This document shows, one piece after another, positions 35,658-47,817 of a stretch of DNA of 64,000 nt (position 1 is the first letter of the stretch; each line of letters opens with the position of its first letter). The notes below the pieces were generated by a model. That model was not told the origin of the DNA, did no database searches, and saw only the letters and a list, made by a program, of their open reading frames with translations. The stretch is from Rutidosis leptorrhynchoides. Taxonomy: Eukaryota; Streptophyta; Magnoliopsida; Asterales; Asteraceae. The stretch lies in NCBI RefSeq assembly GCF_046630445.1, contig NC_092341.1, positions 28,348,001 through 28,412,000 on the forward strand. The letters are read 5' to 3'. The position numbers and the translations under genes are program-made.

Positions 35658-36886
35658 TCACTGAATATCCCATTAGTTATAAAAATAAAAATTATATAAG
35701 TTATCAAATTAATAGACTTTTCTGATTTTGCCCACGTTTCGGATAGCCAATAGATGCAGCAGGTAGCCAGGACCCTTTAAATCGGAAGCCCACAACTCGC
35801 AACTAACAAATCCAACTATTACTACGAACCAGAAAATTTTGGATGTCTATTGATTTAATCGCTTAAAATAATTTTTCGTCAAAAATTTAAAGTTTAAAAA
35901 TTATATGTCCTAAAAACTAGAGCGTAGAAATGAAAAAGAAAAAGCGTGTCGAAAAACAAGAAGTCAAAAAACAAACGGCGAAAAACAATCTAAACTTAGA
36001 AACTAAAATTTTACGTCTAAAGCTTAGCGTTTAAAAGCTTACAATTAAAAGTTACGACTAAAGGTATTAAAACTTAATATGCAATTCTAAAGGAAAATCG
36101 GCAATTACTTAAAATGCACTAAAATTTATATAAAAAAAAAAAAACTAAAGCGATAAGCGATGTCGTAAATTTCTAAGGCTTTTAAAATCTAGTTCTAAGA
36201 AAAAAAATCTTAAGGGCAAATTACGGCAAAAACTAAAAACTAAACTTAAACTAAGGCGAAAAGAAACTAAAATTATAATTACGAACTAAATGATTAAAAG
36301 GATACAATTAATAAAAAGATAAATTATAAAAATGATAAAAATAAAGTTTTATATAAAAATATTATTTTTATAGTATTATTTTATAAAAATATTAATCTAT
36401 ATAACTAATAATAATAATAATAAAACTTAATATTACTAATTAATAATACAAACTATAATTAAAAAGTTAAATAATTAAAACCATAATTAGAATTAATATT
36501 AATTAAATTAACCCTAATTCTGTATTTATTACGTACCAGGTTAGTCCTGTCAGAGCAGCTCATGCGATCGCATGAGTTTTCGAAGCTCTGTCCATGCGAT
36601 CGCATGGAATCGGATACCGACCTGGTGTTAGGATTCGACAGGCTTCGGCCCATTTTTTATTTTTTATTTTGATTTTGATTTTAATTTTCTGATTTTAATT
36701 TATAGAAAATATTATATAATTTAAATAAAACTTATATTTTAAAAAAAAATTACTTATTAGTTTTTATAATTTTTAACAAAAAAAAAATAAATAAAAAAAT
36801 ATAAACTTTTTAATTTAAACACTTAAAAATATAGATATATATATATTTTTTTTTTTTAAAATATAGTGTTTCGCTTCGGCATTGGT
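35658..36886 (-). other. 5' leader of element A
   Basis: This is AT-rich, lysine/asparagine-like non-coding sequence between the primer site and gag. The first ~200 nt next to gag match the leader of C. It contains two 18-bp palindromes at 36559-36576 and 36591-36608. Nothing else is recognised. Confidence 0.7.
36521..36608 (-). promoter_or_regulatory. Second internal paired-palindrome module, in the leader of A
   Basis: On the sense strand TCCATGCGATCGCATGGA (36591-36608) and CTCATGCGATCGCATGAG (36559-36576) are both perfect 18-bp palindromes with centres 32 bp apart. AATAAATACA (36521-36530) follows 28 bp later. The TATA match is weaker than in the LTRs. It could be an internal promoter or an RNA stem in the leader. 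Confidence 0.5.
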
Positions 36887-36903
36887 CCCTCGCAGCGGCG
36901 CCA
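36887..36903 (-). promoter_or_regulatory. Primer-binding site of element A (tRNA-Asp type)
   Basis: The plus strand reads CCCTCGCAGCGGCGCCA, 14 of 17 identical to the 3' end of plant tRNA-Asp (CCCCGGCAACGGCGCCA). It lies eight bases inside the LTR. Athila elements are known to use tRNA-Asp. Confidence 0.8.
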
Positions 36904-36911
36904 AAAATATT

Positions 36912-37147
36912 TGATGTGCGAGCGATGGTATATGAAATACTATTATAGTTTTCTACAAAATACTATTAAATACGATACAATTCACACAAGTTATTTATTT
37001 ATTTATAGAATGGATATACCTAAACCTTGCTACAACACTTATAGGCAGTGTACCTAATCGTAGATTAGTGTAGTTTTTAGTAAGTCCGGTTCGTTCCACA
37101 GGGATCCAGATGATATTACACTATATTTTTCACAACTATATTTATAC

Positions 37148-37236
<89 letters not shown>

Positions 37237-38924
37237 GTATTATTATTATTATTATAAAAGGGGGGTTTTACCGTTTAATGACCGATTTGTCGATTTTAAG
37301 TCTTATATCACAGTTAAAACCAAATGCAAAATATTAAATATAAATAGAACTTAAATTAAAGCGTAAAGTAAATGACGATAATTAAAAGCGTGATAATTAA
37401 AAGTGCGATAATTTAAAGTACGATAAATAAAATGACGGAAAATAAAAGTACAATGAGATATAAAATAAGGGAATTATGCTTATTCAAACTTCCGTAATCA
37501 TGATGTTTAACGTTTTGATTTTAATTTATTACCATGGGTTAATTGTCCTTTGTCCTGGATTATTTGATATGTCCATCTGGTTTTTGTCCATAATAGTCCA
37601 TCGGTCATAAATATAAAGTGCGAGTGTCCTTGTCAAATTACCCTTATACCCGAAGTCAAATATTCCAACTAATTGGGGATTTAAACTGTAACAAGGTCTT
37701 AATACTTTGTTAACGATTACACCAGGTTATCGACTGTGTGTAATCCAAGGTTTTAATACTTTGTTAACAATTACACCAATTACCCTTGTATGTAATCCAC
37801 CCCTGTTTTAATGAGTCCATTGACTATTAATCCATCCCCGTCTCTGGTCAAATGAACGATTATTAGTATTTATAAATATCCTGCCCACCATATCCGATCG
37901 AGCATATGTGGTTATTTATAGATACGTCAAATTGTAAATCTCTATATTAAATTAACGAACTATCATTCAGTTAATCAAATACAAAGCCCATTAATAGCCC
38001 ATAGTCTAATTTCCACAAGTGTCAGTCTTTTGTCCAAACCTCAATTATGGTCCAAAGCCCAATAACCCTGTCTTAATATTTAGTCCAACATCACGATTAC
38101 TTCGGCTCAAATAAGCATAATAATAACTTAGCTACGAGACATTAATTTAAAAAGGTTGAACATAACTTACAATGATTATTTATCGCGTAGTGTTACACGG
38201 ACAGAGTTTCAACTTACAAAACCTTAAAACATTTGCTACAATAACCTTATTATTATTTACTTAAAATTAAAATTATAATTATAAAATATAAATATAAATA
38301 TAACTGAGAGAGAGTGAAGAATAATATTGATGAAGGTGTGTTGAACTAGTCGAATTTCGTGGCTATTTATAGACTTGGCCAGACATTTGGGCTCATGCGA
38401 TCGCATGGCTTTGATGCCTTATTCCCATGTGATCGCATGGAAGGCTGCTCCAGCTCACTTTGTGGTTTAAAACATGGGCTGCTGTGATTTATTTAATATA
38501 TAATATAATATATATATATATATAATTTTATATAATTATATATATATATATATTATATTATATTCTTGTGCATAGTTGATTTGTAATTTTAGCTCCGTTG
38601 ACTCGCACTTTGATGCTCAGTTTATGTCCCGGTTTCGGATTTTCAAACGTCCTTTTGTACATTTAGATATCTTGTACTTTGCGTTCCGCGACTTGTACTC
38701 TTGTCATTTTTAGACGTTTCTCATCAATAAATTGAACCACTTGGATTGTATCTTGACATTTGAGCATTCTGGTCATTTACGTCTTAAAATCGTCGATTCT
38801 GTCTTTTGTCTTCAGCTTTTATTATTTAAACGATAATCACTTGAAAATAGAACAATTGCAACTAAAAGCTTGTCTTTTTGGAAGGATAATGCTATGAAAT
38901 ATATGTTCGGTTTTGGCATTATCA
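36912..38924 (-). repeat. Shared LTR: 5' LTR of element A and 3' LTR of element E
   Basis: The lower end (plus strand TGATGTGCGAGCG) adjoins the primer site of A. The upper end (GGCATTATCA) adjoins a 3' UTR identical in layout to that of A (38925 onward). One LTR therefore serves two internal regions. It contains (TA)n at 37148-37225 and a promoter module at 38363-38440. Confidence 0.85.
38363..38440 (-). promoter_or_regulatory. LTR promoter module (A/E shared LTR)
   Basis: On the sense strand CCATGCGATCACATGG (38425-38440) is followed by CCATGCGATCGCATG (38394-38408), then CTATAAATAG (38363-38372). Palindrome centres are about 31.5 bp apart, and the TATA box starts 22 bp from the nearer palindrome. 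Confidence 0.7.
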
Positions 38925-39333
38925 AATATTCACACAATGGAGCGTTGCTTGTCCTCAAGTAATATAGAACTTGAATATAACTTTACTAGAATCACTTCTT
39001 TATTCTTCACACTTTATACATCAGTGATTTTTATACGGCGGTATGAACAATGATAGTAACATTGTTGGTTTACAGTCCCACATGACTATAAAAATTTAGA
39101 TCCTTTAGGAAATTGGATCTTTATGAAAATATTTGATCTTTTGAAAATTCATTCTAGCTTTTACCCTAGATAAGTTTTCCAGAATAACCCTTCATCGGTG
39201 TTTGCAAAATATTTTTGTAGGTTTTGTGGGTTTTAGATTTTAAAATTTTAGCTCAAAACTTATGGTTTTGTGTCACCCACTTGCTAATCCTTGTATTAGG
39301 AAAGCAACACGTCCAGTATACTTGCCCCGTATA

Positions 39334-39347
39334 TTACCTTTCGGTAA
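39334..39347 (-). other. GAAA-tetraloop hairpin, copy E
   Basis: The plus strand reads TTACCTTTCGGTAA, identical to the copies in A, C and D. Confidence 0.55.
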
Positions 39348-39892
39348 ACTACCATCCGGTTGTAAAGGAAAGCATTGAACAATCAACTGTTAAGGCAATA
39401 TCTAATAACATGCAGATGTTCATGGTCCACAACGTGTCGGATGCAATTACTATCCTTTGTAGGAGAAATAGTAAAGATCACCCTATAATTTTTCGGTCTG
39501 GCACAAGGTCCTGTCTTCGACCAAGCTATGCAACCACCGTTCTTACAGTTGACACCCGATTTGGTTCAGGTGACCCAATGAATTCTGATGAATTCTCCGG
39601 ATTTTACGTTCAATGGTAATGAACGCATTGAAAATAGGTTTTCAGAAAATAAATTGGTTTTAATTTTGATCAAAATATTTTCTCGTTCAAACTCGAGTTT
39701 AGATATCATTGAATTCTATGAGTTTGTAATTCTCAATCTTTAAAGTCAATCTCAAGGATTGAGTAATATCAGGCTTAAAAACTGATTTTTAATCCTTAAG
39801 GAGATTATCCTTTCTGGGGGTCTGATTCATTAGTCTTATCAAGCTAATTTGCACGGCGCCCTCCCCATTTTACTAGACAGATCCTCTCATGG

Positions 39893-40099
39893 TTAAGATA
39901 AGTCTGACCACTTGGCGACCCTGTTTGATGCTGAGGTCCATGGATTTCCTGCTGATTTTAGAGATGACTTTTCTAGATGTTTCGTCAACCTACAGCTGGT
40001 CTGTACGACAACTTCCTGACCTAAATCAAGAAGCGCGTATCTTTTTCGGAAGACTTTACTTCCTTTTAATGATGGAATTGATTCATCGTGTAGATCCAT
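39893..40099 (-). other. Conserved 207-nt 3' UTR block, copy E
   Basis: The 68-codon frame has the same start and stop as the other copies and a few substitutions, such as His to Tyr, Asn to His and Arg to Trp. Confidence 0.6.
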
Positions 40100-40937
40100 C
40101 TTTCTTTCAAATATATTACAGTAAATCGAGTAAAACTAATTAGTATCGTCCAAAACAAAAGTACCTGCAATAATCTTGTACAAATATATGTGATATATGT
40201 TTTAAAGAACTTGATAAATTCTTCCCACACTTAGCTTTTATTTATTTCTTTCTTTGCCTTTTTATTCTCTTCTATTCCATTTTAAATGAATTCAAGCGTT
40301 TTAGGTTGTTTCTCAATTTATGTCCTTTCCGAGGTAACAATAATTTCGGTATTAACACCTAGCTTTATCGTTCATAAATACGTATAAATAAGATTTTGAA
40401 TTCATTTAGTTGAAATTTTTTTAAATTTTCACAAAATTTGGCAATTAAACCAAGTGTATAAATTAAATGTTTAAATCGAAAGAATTTAATCCCTTCCCAT
40501 ACTTAAGATCTTGCATTGCCCTGATTTGCAAGAAATCAGTAAAAATTTAAATTCATGAGGGCTATTAGCGTAGAAAAATGATTAAAATTTTACCAAAGTT
40601 TCCAAACATATTGTTATTTGTTTGAATGATAAATGGTGCACATCATTTGTTCATTCCTTCATTTGTTATATCACATTTGTTTTTCATCTTGTCGTCAAAA
40701 TTAGTAGCTTTTGCTGAACTTAATGCAGTCTTTGAAAGTTCGCAGTTTTACCCTGTTTTGTACAATTGACAATATACATACAATACAAATATAAACATGC
40801 AATGTAATTTGAAATGGGACTTAATATCCCACTTTCAAATTATAAATATGAAATATTAGTAACAAAATAATAAAAATGTTAAAATTTACATCAAAATATT
40901 AAATGTTTAAACATAAATAGATAAAAATTATAAAAAG

Positions 40938-40942
40938 ATAAG
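40938..40942. repeat. Target-site duplication of element C, left copy
   Basis: ATAAG lies directly before the LTR start TGATGATGTAGCG and matches 50853-50857. Confidence 0.9.
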
Positions 40943-41163
40943 TGATGATGTAGCGTGAGGGTACGAAATAGTTATATTTTTATTACGAAATATGACGAAA
41001 TATTACACAAGTTTTATTTATTTATACAGATGGGATATACCTAAACCTTGCTACAACACTTATAGGCAGTGTACCTAATCGTAGAGTAGTGTAGTTTTTA
41101 GTAAGTCCGGTTCGTTCCACAGGGAGCTAGTGATTACGTACTATATTTTTATAAAACTATATT

Positions 41164-41221
<58 letters not shown>

Positions 41222-42733
41222 TAGTAATATTATTATAAAAGGGGGTTTTTTTTACCGTTTAATGACCAGTTTGTCGATTTTATATTTTTAAGCGTAAAGA
41301 TAAATGACAATAATTAAAGTGCGTAAAATATATAAATGACGATAAATAAAATAATAATTAATAAAATTGCGATAGAATATGAAATAAAAGGATTATGCTT
41401 ATTTAAACTTCCGTAATTATGATGTTTAACGTTTTGATTTTAATTAATTGTTACTCGGGTTAATTGTCCTTTGTCATGGTTTATTTGATACCTATCTGGT
41501 TTTTGTCCATAATAGTCCATCGGTCATAAATATAGAGTGCGAGTGTCCTCGTCAAATTACCCTTATACCCGAAGTCAAATATTCCAACTAATTAAGGATT
41601 TAAACTGTGACGCAGTTATCACTTCTGTCAACAATTACACTAGTTATCACTGTATGTAATCCACCCCTGTTTTGATTAGATATGAATATTAATTTACCCA
41701 CTTGATCAGTTTGAATAATCAATTACCCAACCCGATAATTAATTAAATGATTATAATAGATTCCATATGAACGTCACTAAATAGGACAACCATAATCATT
41801 ATTAATTATTAGGATAATTAATTTGAAGATAGGTTCGACAGACTCCAATGAGTTGTCACTCAATTAGACAATACCCCCCATCTATTAATAGTCAATAGTC
41901 CAATTTCCACAAGTGTCGGTCTTTTGCCCAAACCTTAATTATGGTACAAAATCCAATAACCCCGTCTTAATATTTAGTCAAACATCACGATTACTTCGGC
42001 TTAAATAAGCATAATAATAATTTAGTTACGAGACATTAATTTAAAAAGGAAGAACATAACTTACAGTGATTATTAATCGTGTAGCGTTACACGGACAGAG
42101 TTTCGACTTTAAAACCCGTAAAACATTCCTTACAATAACCCAATTATTATTAAACTTAAACTAAAATTAAAATTATAATTATAAATATATATATTACATG
42201 TAAAGAGAAAGAAAGAAGAAAAGGTGTACATAAATCGATCAAATGAATTGCCTTTTATAGGCAAATATTGAATTGAAATTTTCACTTATGACCCCTTAAC
42301 GATGCTCAATTAACAACTTTTTATTATTTATTATTATTCTTATTATGAATTATTTAAATATTATATTATATTCTTATGCATAGTTGACTTGTACTTTCAG
42401 CTCCGTTGCGTCGAGCGTTGATAGTTGGCTCGGGTACCGGTTCCGGATTTTCGAACGTCCTTTCGTATAATTTAATATCTTGTACTTTGCGTTTTGTAAC
42501 TTGTACTCTTGTCATTTTTAAACGTTTCTCATCAATAAATTGAACCTTTTGAATTGTATCTTGTACATTTGAGCTTTTTGGACGTTTGTGTCTTCAAATC
42601 TTCGTTTTCGCCTTTTGTCTTCGCACTTATTTATTTAAACAATTACAATGAAAATATAATACAATTACATATGAAAACCTATTATTTAGAAGGGATATTG
42701 CTATGAAATATATGTTCCTTTTTAGCCTTATCA
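40943..42733 (-). repeat. 3' LTR of element C
   Basis: The LTR is 1791 bp. On the sense strand it starts TGATAAGGCTAAAAAGG and ends CTACATCATCA. A TATA-like GCCTATAAAAGGC lies near 42255, but the paired palindromes present in other families are absent upstream of it. (TA)n fills 41169-41218 and is shorter than in the 5' LTR. Confidence 0.9.
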
Positions 42734-42738
42734 AATAT

Positions 42739-42748
42739 CCCCACACTT
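42739..42748 (-). promoter_or_regulatory. Polypurine tract of element C
   Basis: The sense sequence AAGTGTGGGGATATT lies next to the LTR start. Further copies of AAGTGTGGGG lie at 44143-44152, 44383-44392, 45104-45113 and 45435-45444. Confidence 0.75.
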
Positions 42749-43260
42749 GAGCGTTGCTTGTCATCAAGCAATACAGAACTTGAAATAAAAACATACATGA
42801 ATCACTTTTTTATTCATCACACTTTGTACATTAGTGATTTTGATATGGTGGTATAAACAATGATAGTAACGATAGAACCATGGTTAAAGGTGGGTGTGTC
42901 ATCCACAGTTGCCTCGGGTTTAGGTCAACGACACTTGCAATCAAATAGCCGATTTACTTTCGGTTTTCAAAGCAAAGTGCACATTTGAAAGGTGGTTTAC
43001 AGTCCCACATGACTATGAAAATGTAGATCCTTAAGGAAATTGGATCTTTATGAAAACATTTGATCTTTTTGAAAATTTAATCTAGCTTTTACCCTAGGTA
43101 AGTTTTCCGGAATAACCCTTCACCGGTGTTTGCAAAAAAATTTTGTGGGTTGTGTGGGTTTCAGATTTGAAAATTTTAGAACAACACTTGTGGTTTTGTG
43201 TTACCCACTTGCTAACCTTGTATTAGGAAAGCAACACGTCCAGTTTACTTGTTCCGTATA

Positions 43261-43274
43261 TTACCTTTCGGTAA
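43261..43274 (-). other. GAAA-tetraloop hairpin, copy C
   Basis: The plus strand reads TTACCTTTCGGTAA, identical to the other three copies although C is the most diverged element. Confidence 0.55.
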
Positions 43275-43820
43275 ACTACCGTCCGGTTGTAAAGGAAAGC
43301 GATGAACAAGAAACTGTTAAGGCAATGTCTAATGACATGCATATGATTATGGTCTTAAAACGTGTTGGATGCTAGTACTATCCTTTGTAGGAGCAATAGT
43401 AAAGATCATCCTATGATTTTTCAGTCTGGTACAAGGTCCTGTATCCGACCATGCTATGCAACCACCGTTTCTTATGGTTGACACCCGATTTGGTTCAGGT
43501 GACCTAATGAATTCTGATGAATTCTCAGGATTTTACGTTCAATGGTAATGAACGCATTGAAAATAGGTTTTTAGAAAACAAATCGGTTTTATTTTTTATC
43601 AAAATATTTTCTCGTTCAAGCTCGAGTTTAGATATCATTGAATTCCATGAGTTTGTAATTCTCAATCTTTAAGATCAATCTCTAGGATTGAGTAATATCA
43701 GTCTTAAAAGCTGATTTTTGATCTTTAAGGAGATTATCTTTTCTGGGGATTTGATTCATTAGTCTTATCAAGCTAATTTGCACGGTGCCCCCCATTGTGC
43801 GAGATAAATCCTTCTCATGG

Positions 43821-44027
43821 TTAGGATAAATCTGACCACATGGCGACCCTGTTTGATGCTGAGGTCCGTGGATTTCCTGCTGATTTTAGAGATGACTTTT
43901 CTAGATTTTTCGTCAACCTACAGCTGGTCTGGACGACAACTTCATGACCTAAATCAAGAAGCGCGTTTCTTTTTCGGAAGACTTTACTTCCTTTTAATGA
44001 TGGAATTGATTCATCGTGTAGATCCAT
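43821..44027 (-). other. Conserved 207-nt 3' UTR block, copy C
   Basis: The 68-codon frame is about 97% identical to A at base level. The sequence immediately downstream in sense and the LTRs are far less similar between C and A. Confidence 0.65.
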
Positions 44028-45111
44028 CTTTCTTACAGTAAATTGGGTAAACCAGTTAATTTAGTCCAAAGTAAAAGCACCTGCAATAACTTTACAAAAA
44101 CATGTGATAGATAGTTTTTAATTGAATAACTTGGTACATTCTCCCCACACTTGGCTTTTTTCATGCGTCTTTTTATATCTTAATAAATAAATTCAAGCGT
44201 TTTAGTTGTTTCTCAATTTATGTCCTTTCCGAGGTAACAATAATTTCGGCATTAACACCTAGTTTTATCGTTCATAAATATGTATAAACATGATTTTGAA
44301 TTCATTTAGTTAAAAAATTTTAAAATTTTCATAATATTTAGAAAATAAGCCAAGTATAAACCCGAGAGAATTTATAACCCTTCCCCACACTTGAGATCAT
44401 GCAATGCCCTCATTTGCATGAAATCAGACTATAATTATAAATTCATGAGGGTGATTAGTGTTGGAAAGTGATTAAAAATACCCAGTTTGTAATTACAAAG
44501 CTCGTCGAATGATAGATGGCACGCCTCATCGTTCATTCCTTCATTTATTATATCACATTTGTTGTTTTGCATCTTGTCGTCAAAATCAGTAGCTTTTGCT
44601 GAACTTAATGTTAGTCTTTGAAAGTGCGTTGTTTTACCCTGTTGTTTACATGATAAAATACAAACATATATACATATTTTTAAAGTTGGGTATATATTAC
44701 CCCACGTTCAAAAATTTATAAAATCAAATATATTTTTTTTTTTTGCATAATTTAAATCAATAAAATTAAAAATAATGATGACAAAATTTTTCGCCCCGCC
44801 CTCGGATAAAGTAATTTCGGCTCAACGACCTAGTCTTCAACTCACGACGAATTTTAGAAATCATTTTTTTTCAACTTAATGAAATAAAGTAAATTTTTGT
44901 TTTTAAATTCACACAAAACTTAAAAAGAAAACATATTAATTTCATATAAAACCTAAAAAATAAAAAAAAATCAGAATGGGGGGAGAAAACTAGTTCTTTA
45001 GTGTCTGCTAGCGGAAAAGACCAATCGGATTCCATTCTCGGAACTACACGAGAACAGAACAACTAACTCTAGAGAGCATTTTCTTTTTAGAACACTTGAA
45101 TCTCCCCACAC

Positions 45112-45645
45112 TTAGGTAGCTGTGGTGTCGAAATTTTGATTAACTTCATCGCCAATTTCTCTTGGACCATAATCAACTTGCATATCTGTGACTTTTGCTT
45201 TAAGCCAGTGACCAGCTTTTTCCGTAATATCCACAAATTCAACTAGCTTCGCCTTTTCTTTATGCGACAGATTGGATACTAACCGGTTATATAACTTAAA
45301 GTTCCCCTTACTTTTAGCATCAATAACCCGTTTAAAAAGTTTCTTCATTGAACTGTTAATAACGGGGTCATTTAATTTCGTATCAACTATGGGGTTCTTT
45401 ATTATCAAGTCATCATTAGGTGTTACTTCATTTTCCCCACACTTAGGCGTTCTATTATTGTTAAGCATTACCGTTGGAGTTGGTAAGACAACATGGTTCT
45501 TACCAATCATTTTTGTTGGTTCAACGGTTTTGGTTTGTGGATATTTAGACTTTCGAATCATAAATGTGATCGATTTCTCATCATTACTAAGTGTCATTCT
45601 ACCCTTTCTTACATCAAATAACGCCCCGGTGGACGCTAAGAATGG
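45112..45645 (-). pseudogene. Novel C-terminal region fused after protease in element C
   Basis: Downstream of protease the frame continues through MTLSNDEKSITFMIRKSKYP, a Pro/Thr/Asn-rich linker and a Lys-rich helical part (KKLFKRVIDAKSKGNFKLYN). It ends GDEVNQNFDTTAT. The final residues match the end of the integrase frame of A (DEVNHNFDTTAN), so the RT, RNase H and integrase core has been lost or replaced while the extreme pol end was kept. The middle part matches no family I know. The stop codon TAA (45112-45114) overlaps a PPT-like motif. Confidence 0.65.
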
Positions 45646-46233
45646 TCAACCTAAAATTAGAGGAACGTTTGAGTCCTCTTCTATGTCAATGACAATGAAT
45701 TCGACTAGAATGGTTAAATTACCTACTTGAACGGGTAGGTTGTCAGCAATTCCAACTGGGTGCTTAATGGTTTGATCAAGGAGTCGAACACTCATATCCG
45801 TTGGAGTTAACTCACCTACACCTAATCTCTTATATAATGAAAGAGGCATAACACTCACACTTGAACCTAAATCTGCTAGTGCATCATACATGACACAGTC
45901 ACTAAGTAGACAAGGAACAATAAATTCACCCGGATCACCTACCCTAGGTGGAGGATTTGGTGGAACTGTCTTCACCGGGATTACTTCTACTGTTTTTGTT
46001 TCTTGCACTTTTTTATTCTTCTTCTTCTTCTTTCCAGAGGTATCACAAACTTTATTACCTATTACTTGCTCATACTCAACTTCTTTTCTTGGAAACGGGA
46101 TGGGTGGTATGTATGGTGCCACCACTGGCTTTACATACTCGGGTGGTGGTGGTGGTGTAACTTCTTCATTGTTACTTACATCTAAAACCTCCCCATCTTC
46201 TGATATTGGTTTTTCAGAATTTGTTGATATCAT
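45646..46233 (-). pseudogene. Aspartic protease region of element C
   Basis: Recognised by DALADLGSSVSVMPLSLYKRL (active site DLGSS) and GVGELTPTDMSVRLLDQTIK, ending IEEDSNVPLILG. A TGA at 45646-45648 stands where Arg is expected before PFLAST. The frame is the same as gag and as the novel tail. Confidence 0.85.
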
Positions 46234-47817
46234 GTTAACATTTTAATTCCGAGGATTTACTTCATTATTACTCGGTAGCTTTCCTTGTTCCCTTTCACTC
46301 ATCAATCTAACAAGAGTACCTACTTGTTTTTCTAGATTCAAAATGGAAGCTTGTTGAGTTCTAAATGACTGATCAAACCTCTCATTCGTTTGGGTTTGAG
46401 TTTCAATAAATTGTGTTTGAGATTCAACTAGCTTAAATACCACTTCTTCCAGATTTGACTTCTTCTCGTCAGTTTGTTGTGGTGGTTTATACAAGCCAGG
46501 TCTTTGTTGATTGAAAGTGTTGTTTTGAGTTGGTTGGTTATTCGGACCTTGTTGGTTATACGAGTTATTGTCGGGTCCTTTTGGATTGTAAAGAATGTTT
46601 TGATTTCAATTGAAGTTTGGCCTTGGTGGTTGATAATTATTTCCCGACCTTTGGTTCATGTAGGAAACATTCTCACGTTGTTCCATCGTTTGTTCAACAT
46701 TACAATCTTTCGTTAAGTGTGGTCCACCGCATTGCTCACAACTGATTCGTATTGCGTGAATGTCTTTAGTCATCTTTTCCATTCGTCTCTCGAAAGCATC
46801 TATTTTTGCGGAAACAGAATCAAAGTTATGGCTAGAATCGGCTCTAGCTGCTTTAGATGATCTAACGATATCTTTTTCTTGGTGCCACTCATGTGAGTGG
46901 GAAGCAGTGTTATCAATAATTTTGTAAGCATCAGTTTCGGTTTTCTTCATAATGGAACCACCAGCTGTTATGTCGATGTCTTTTCGTGTAGCAACGTTGA
47001 CACCTTGGTAGAATATTTGAACTATTTGATAAGTGTCTAAACCGTGTTGAGGACATCCTCTCAACAACTTTCCAAATCTTGTCCACGCCTCATATAGAGT
47101 TTCATTTGACTTTTGTGTGAACGTAACAATTTCTCCTTGAAGTCTCACGGCTTTAGATGCCGGAAAGAATCTTTTAAGAAATTTCTCAACTAAAACATCC
47201 CATGTGTCAATCGCCCCTTCAGGTAACGATTCTAATCAATCTTTGGCTTCTCCCTTTAAAGTCCAGGGAAACAACATGAGATAGATCTGTTCATCCTCAA
47301 CTTCTCGGATTTTGAATAGTGTACAGATCCTATTAAACGTACGAAGATGTTCGTTTGGATCTTCCTTCGGCGCACCACTATATTGGCACTGATTAGTTAC
47401 CATGTGTAGGATTTGTCCTTTGATTTCATAATCTGGCGCATTAATGTCTGGCTTAATAATGGCGTGACCTTGGCCCGTGCGTGTGGCTCTCATTCGGTCT
47501 TCCATACTTAGAGGTTCCAGATTTTCCATAATTGAATTTGTTGAATACGAATCACTAGAAGATTCTGATTTAATGGTTTGTGGTTCATGAGGAATGATTA
47601 GTGGTTCTGGATCTTGGAATTGTCCCTGAATATTCTTCGGATTCTCAATTGTGAGGTCGGGTTCAAAAGATGGATTATCGGAAATTTGAGTTGGAGTTCT
47701 TGGTCGACTAGATGATGATTCTAAAGAAAAATCAACGGCCACAATATTGGCTAGATGTCTTGATCGAGTTATAGGTGGTGAACGTATGAAAGGTGGTGAA
47801 CGTTTTACTCGGTGCAT
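46234..47817 (-). pseudogene. gag of element C
   Basis: The ATG at 47815-47817 starts MHRVKRSPPFIRSPP. The gag core contains DPNEHLRTFNRICTLFKI and PWTLKGEAKD. The zinc knuckle is CEQCGGPHLTKDC (C-x2-C-x3-H-x4-C), followed by an Asn/Gln-rich linker and a coiled-coil-like stretch (ASILNLEKQVGTLVRLM). The frame has no indel from 47817 to 45112. It is interrupted only by TGA 47236-47238 (Trp in A), TGA 46606-46608 (Arg in A), TAA 46243-46245 and the later TGA at 45646. Confidence 0.9.

Larger units (their letters stand above)
38925..40937 (-). other. 3' UTR of element E, lower part
   Basis: Closely matches 8957-10980. The PPT position next to the LTR reads ATATTCACACAATGG and is decayed. It contains the GAAA hairpin (39334-39347) and the conserved block (39893-40099). 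Confidence 0.7.
42749..45111 (-). other. 3' UTR of element C
   Basis: The segment is homologous to the 3' UTR of A but with a deletion joining the equivalents of about 10870 and 13640, which removes the post-pol exon 2. It contains the GAAA hairpin (43261-43274), the conserved block (43821-44027), a copy of the ATTTCGG...ACCTAG motif near 44815, and two extra PPT-like motifs. Confidence 0.7.
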
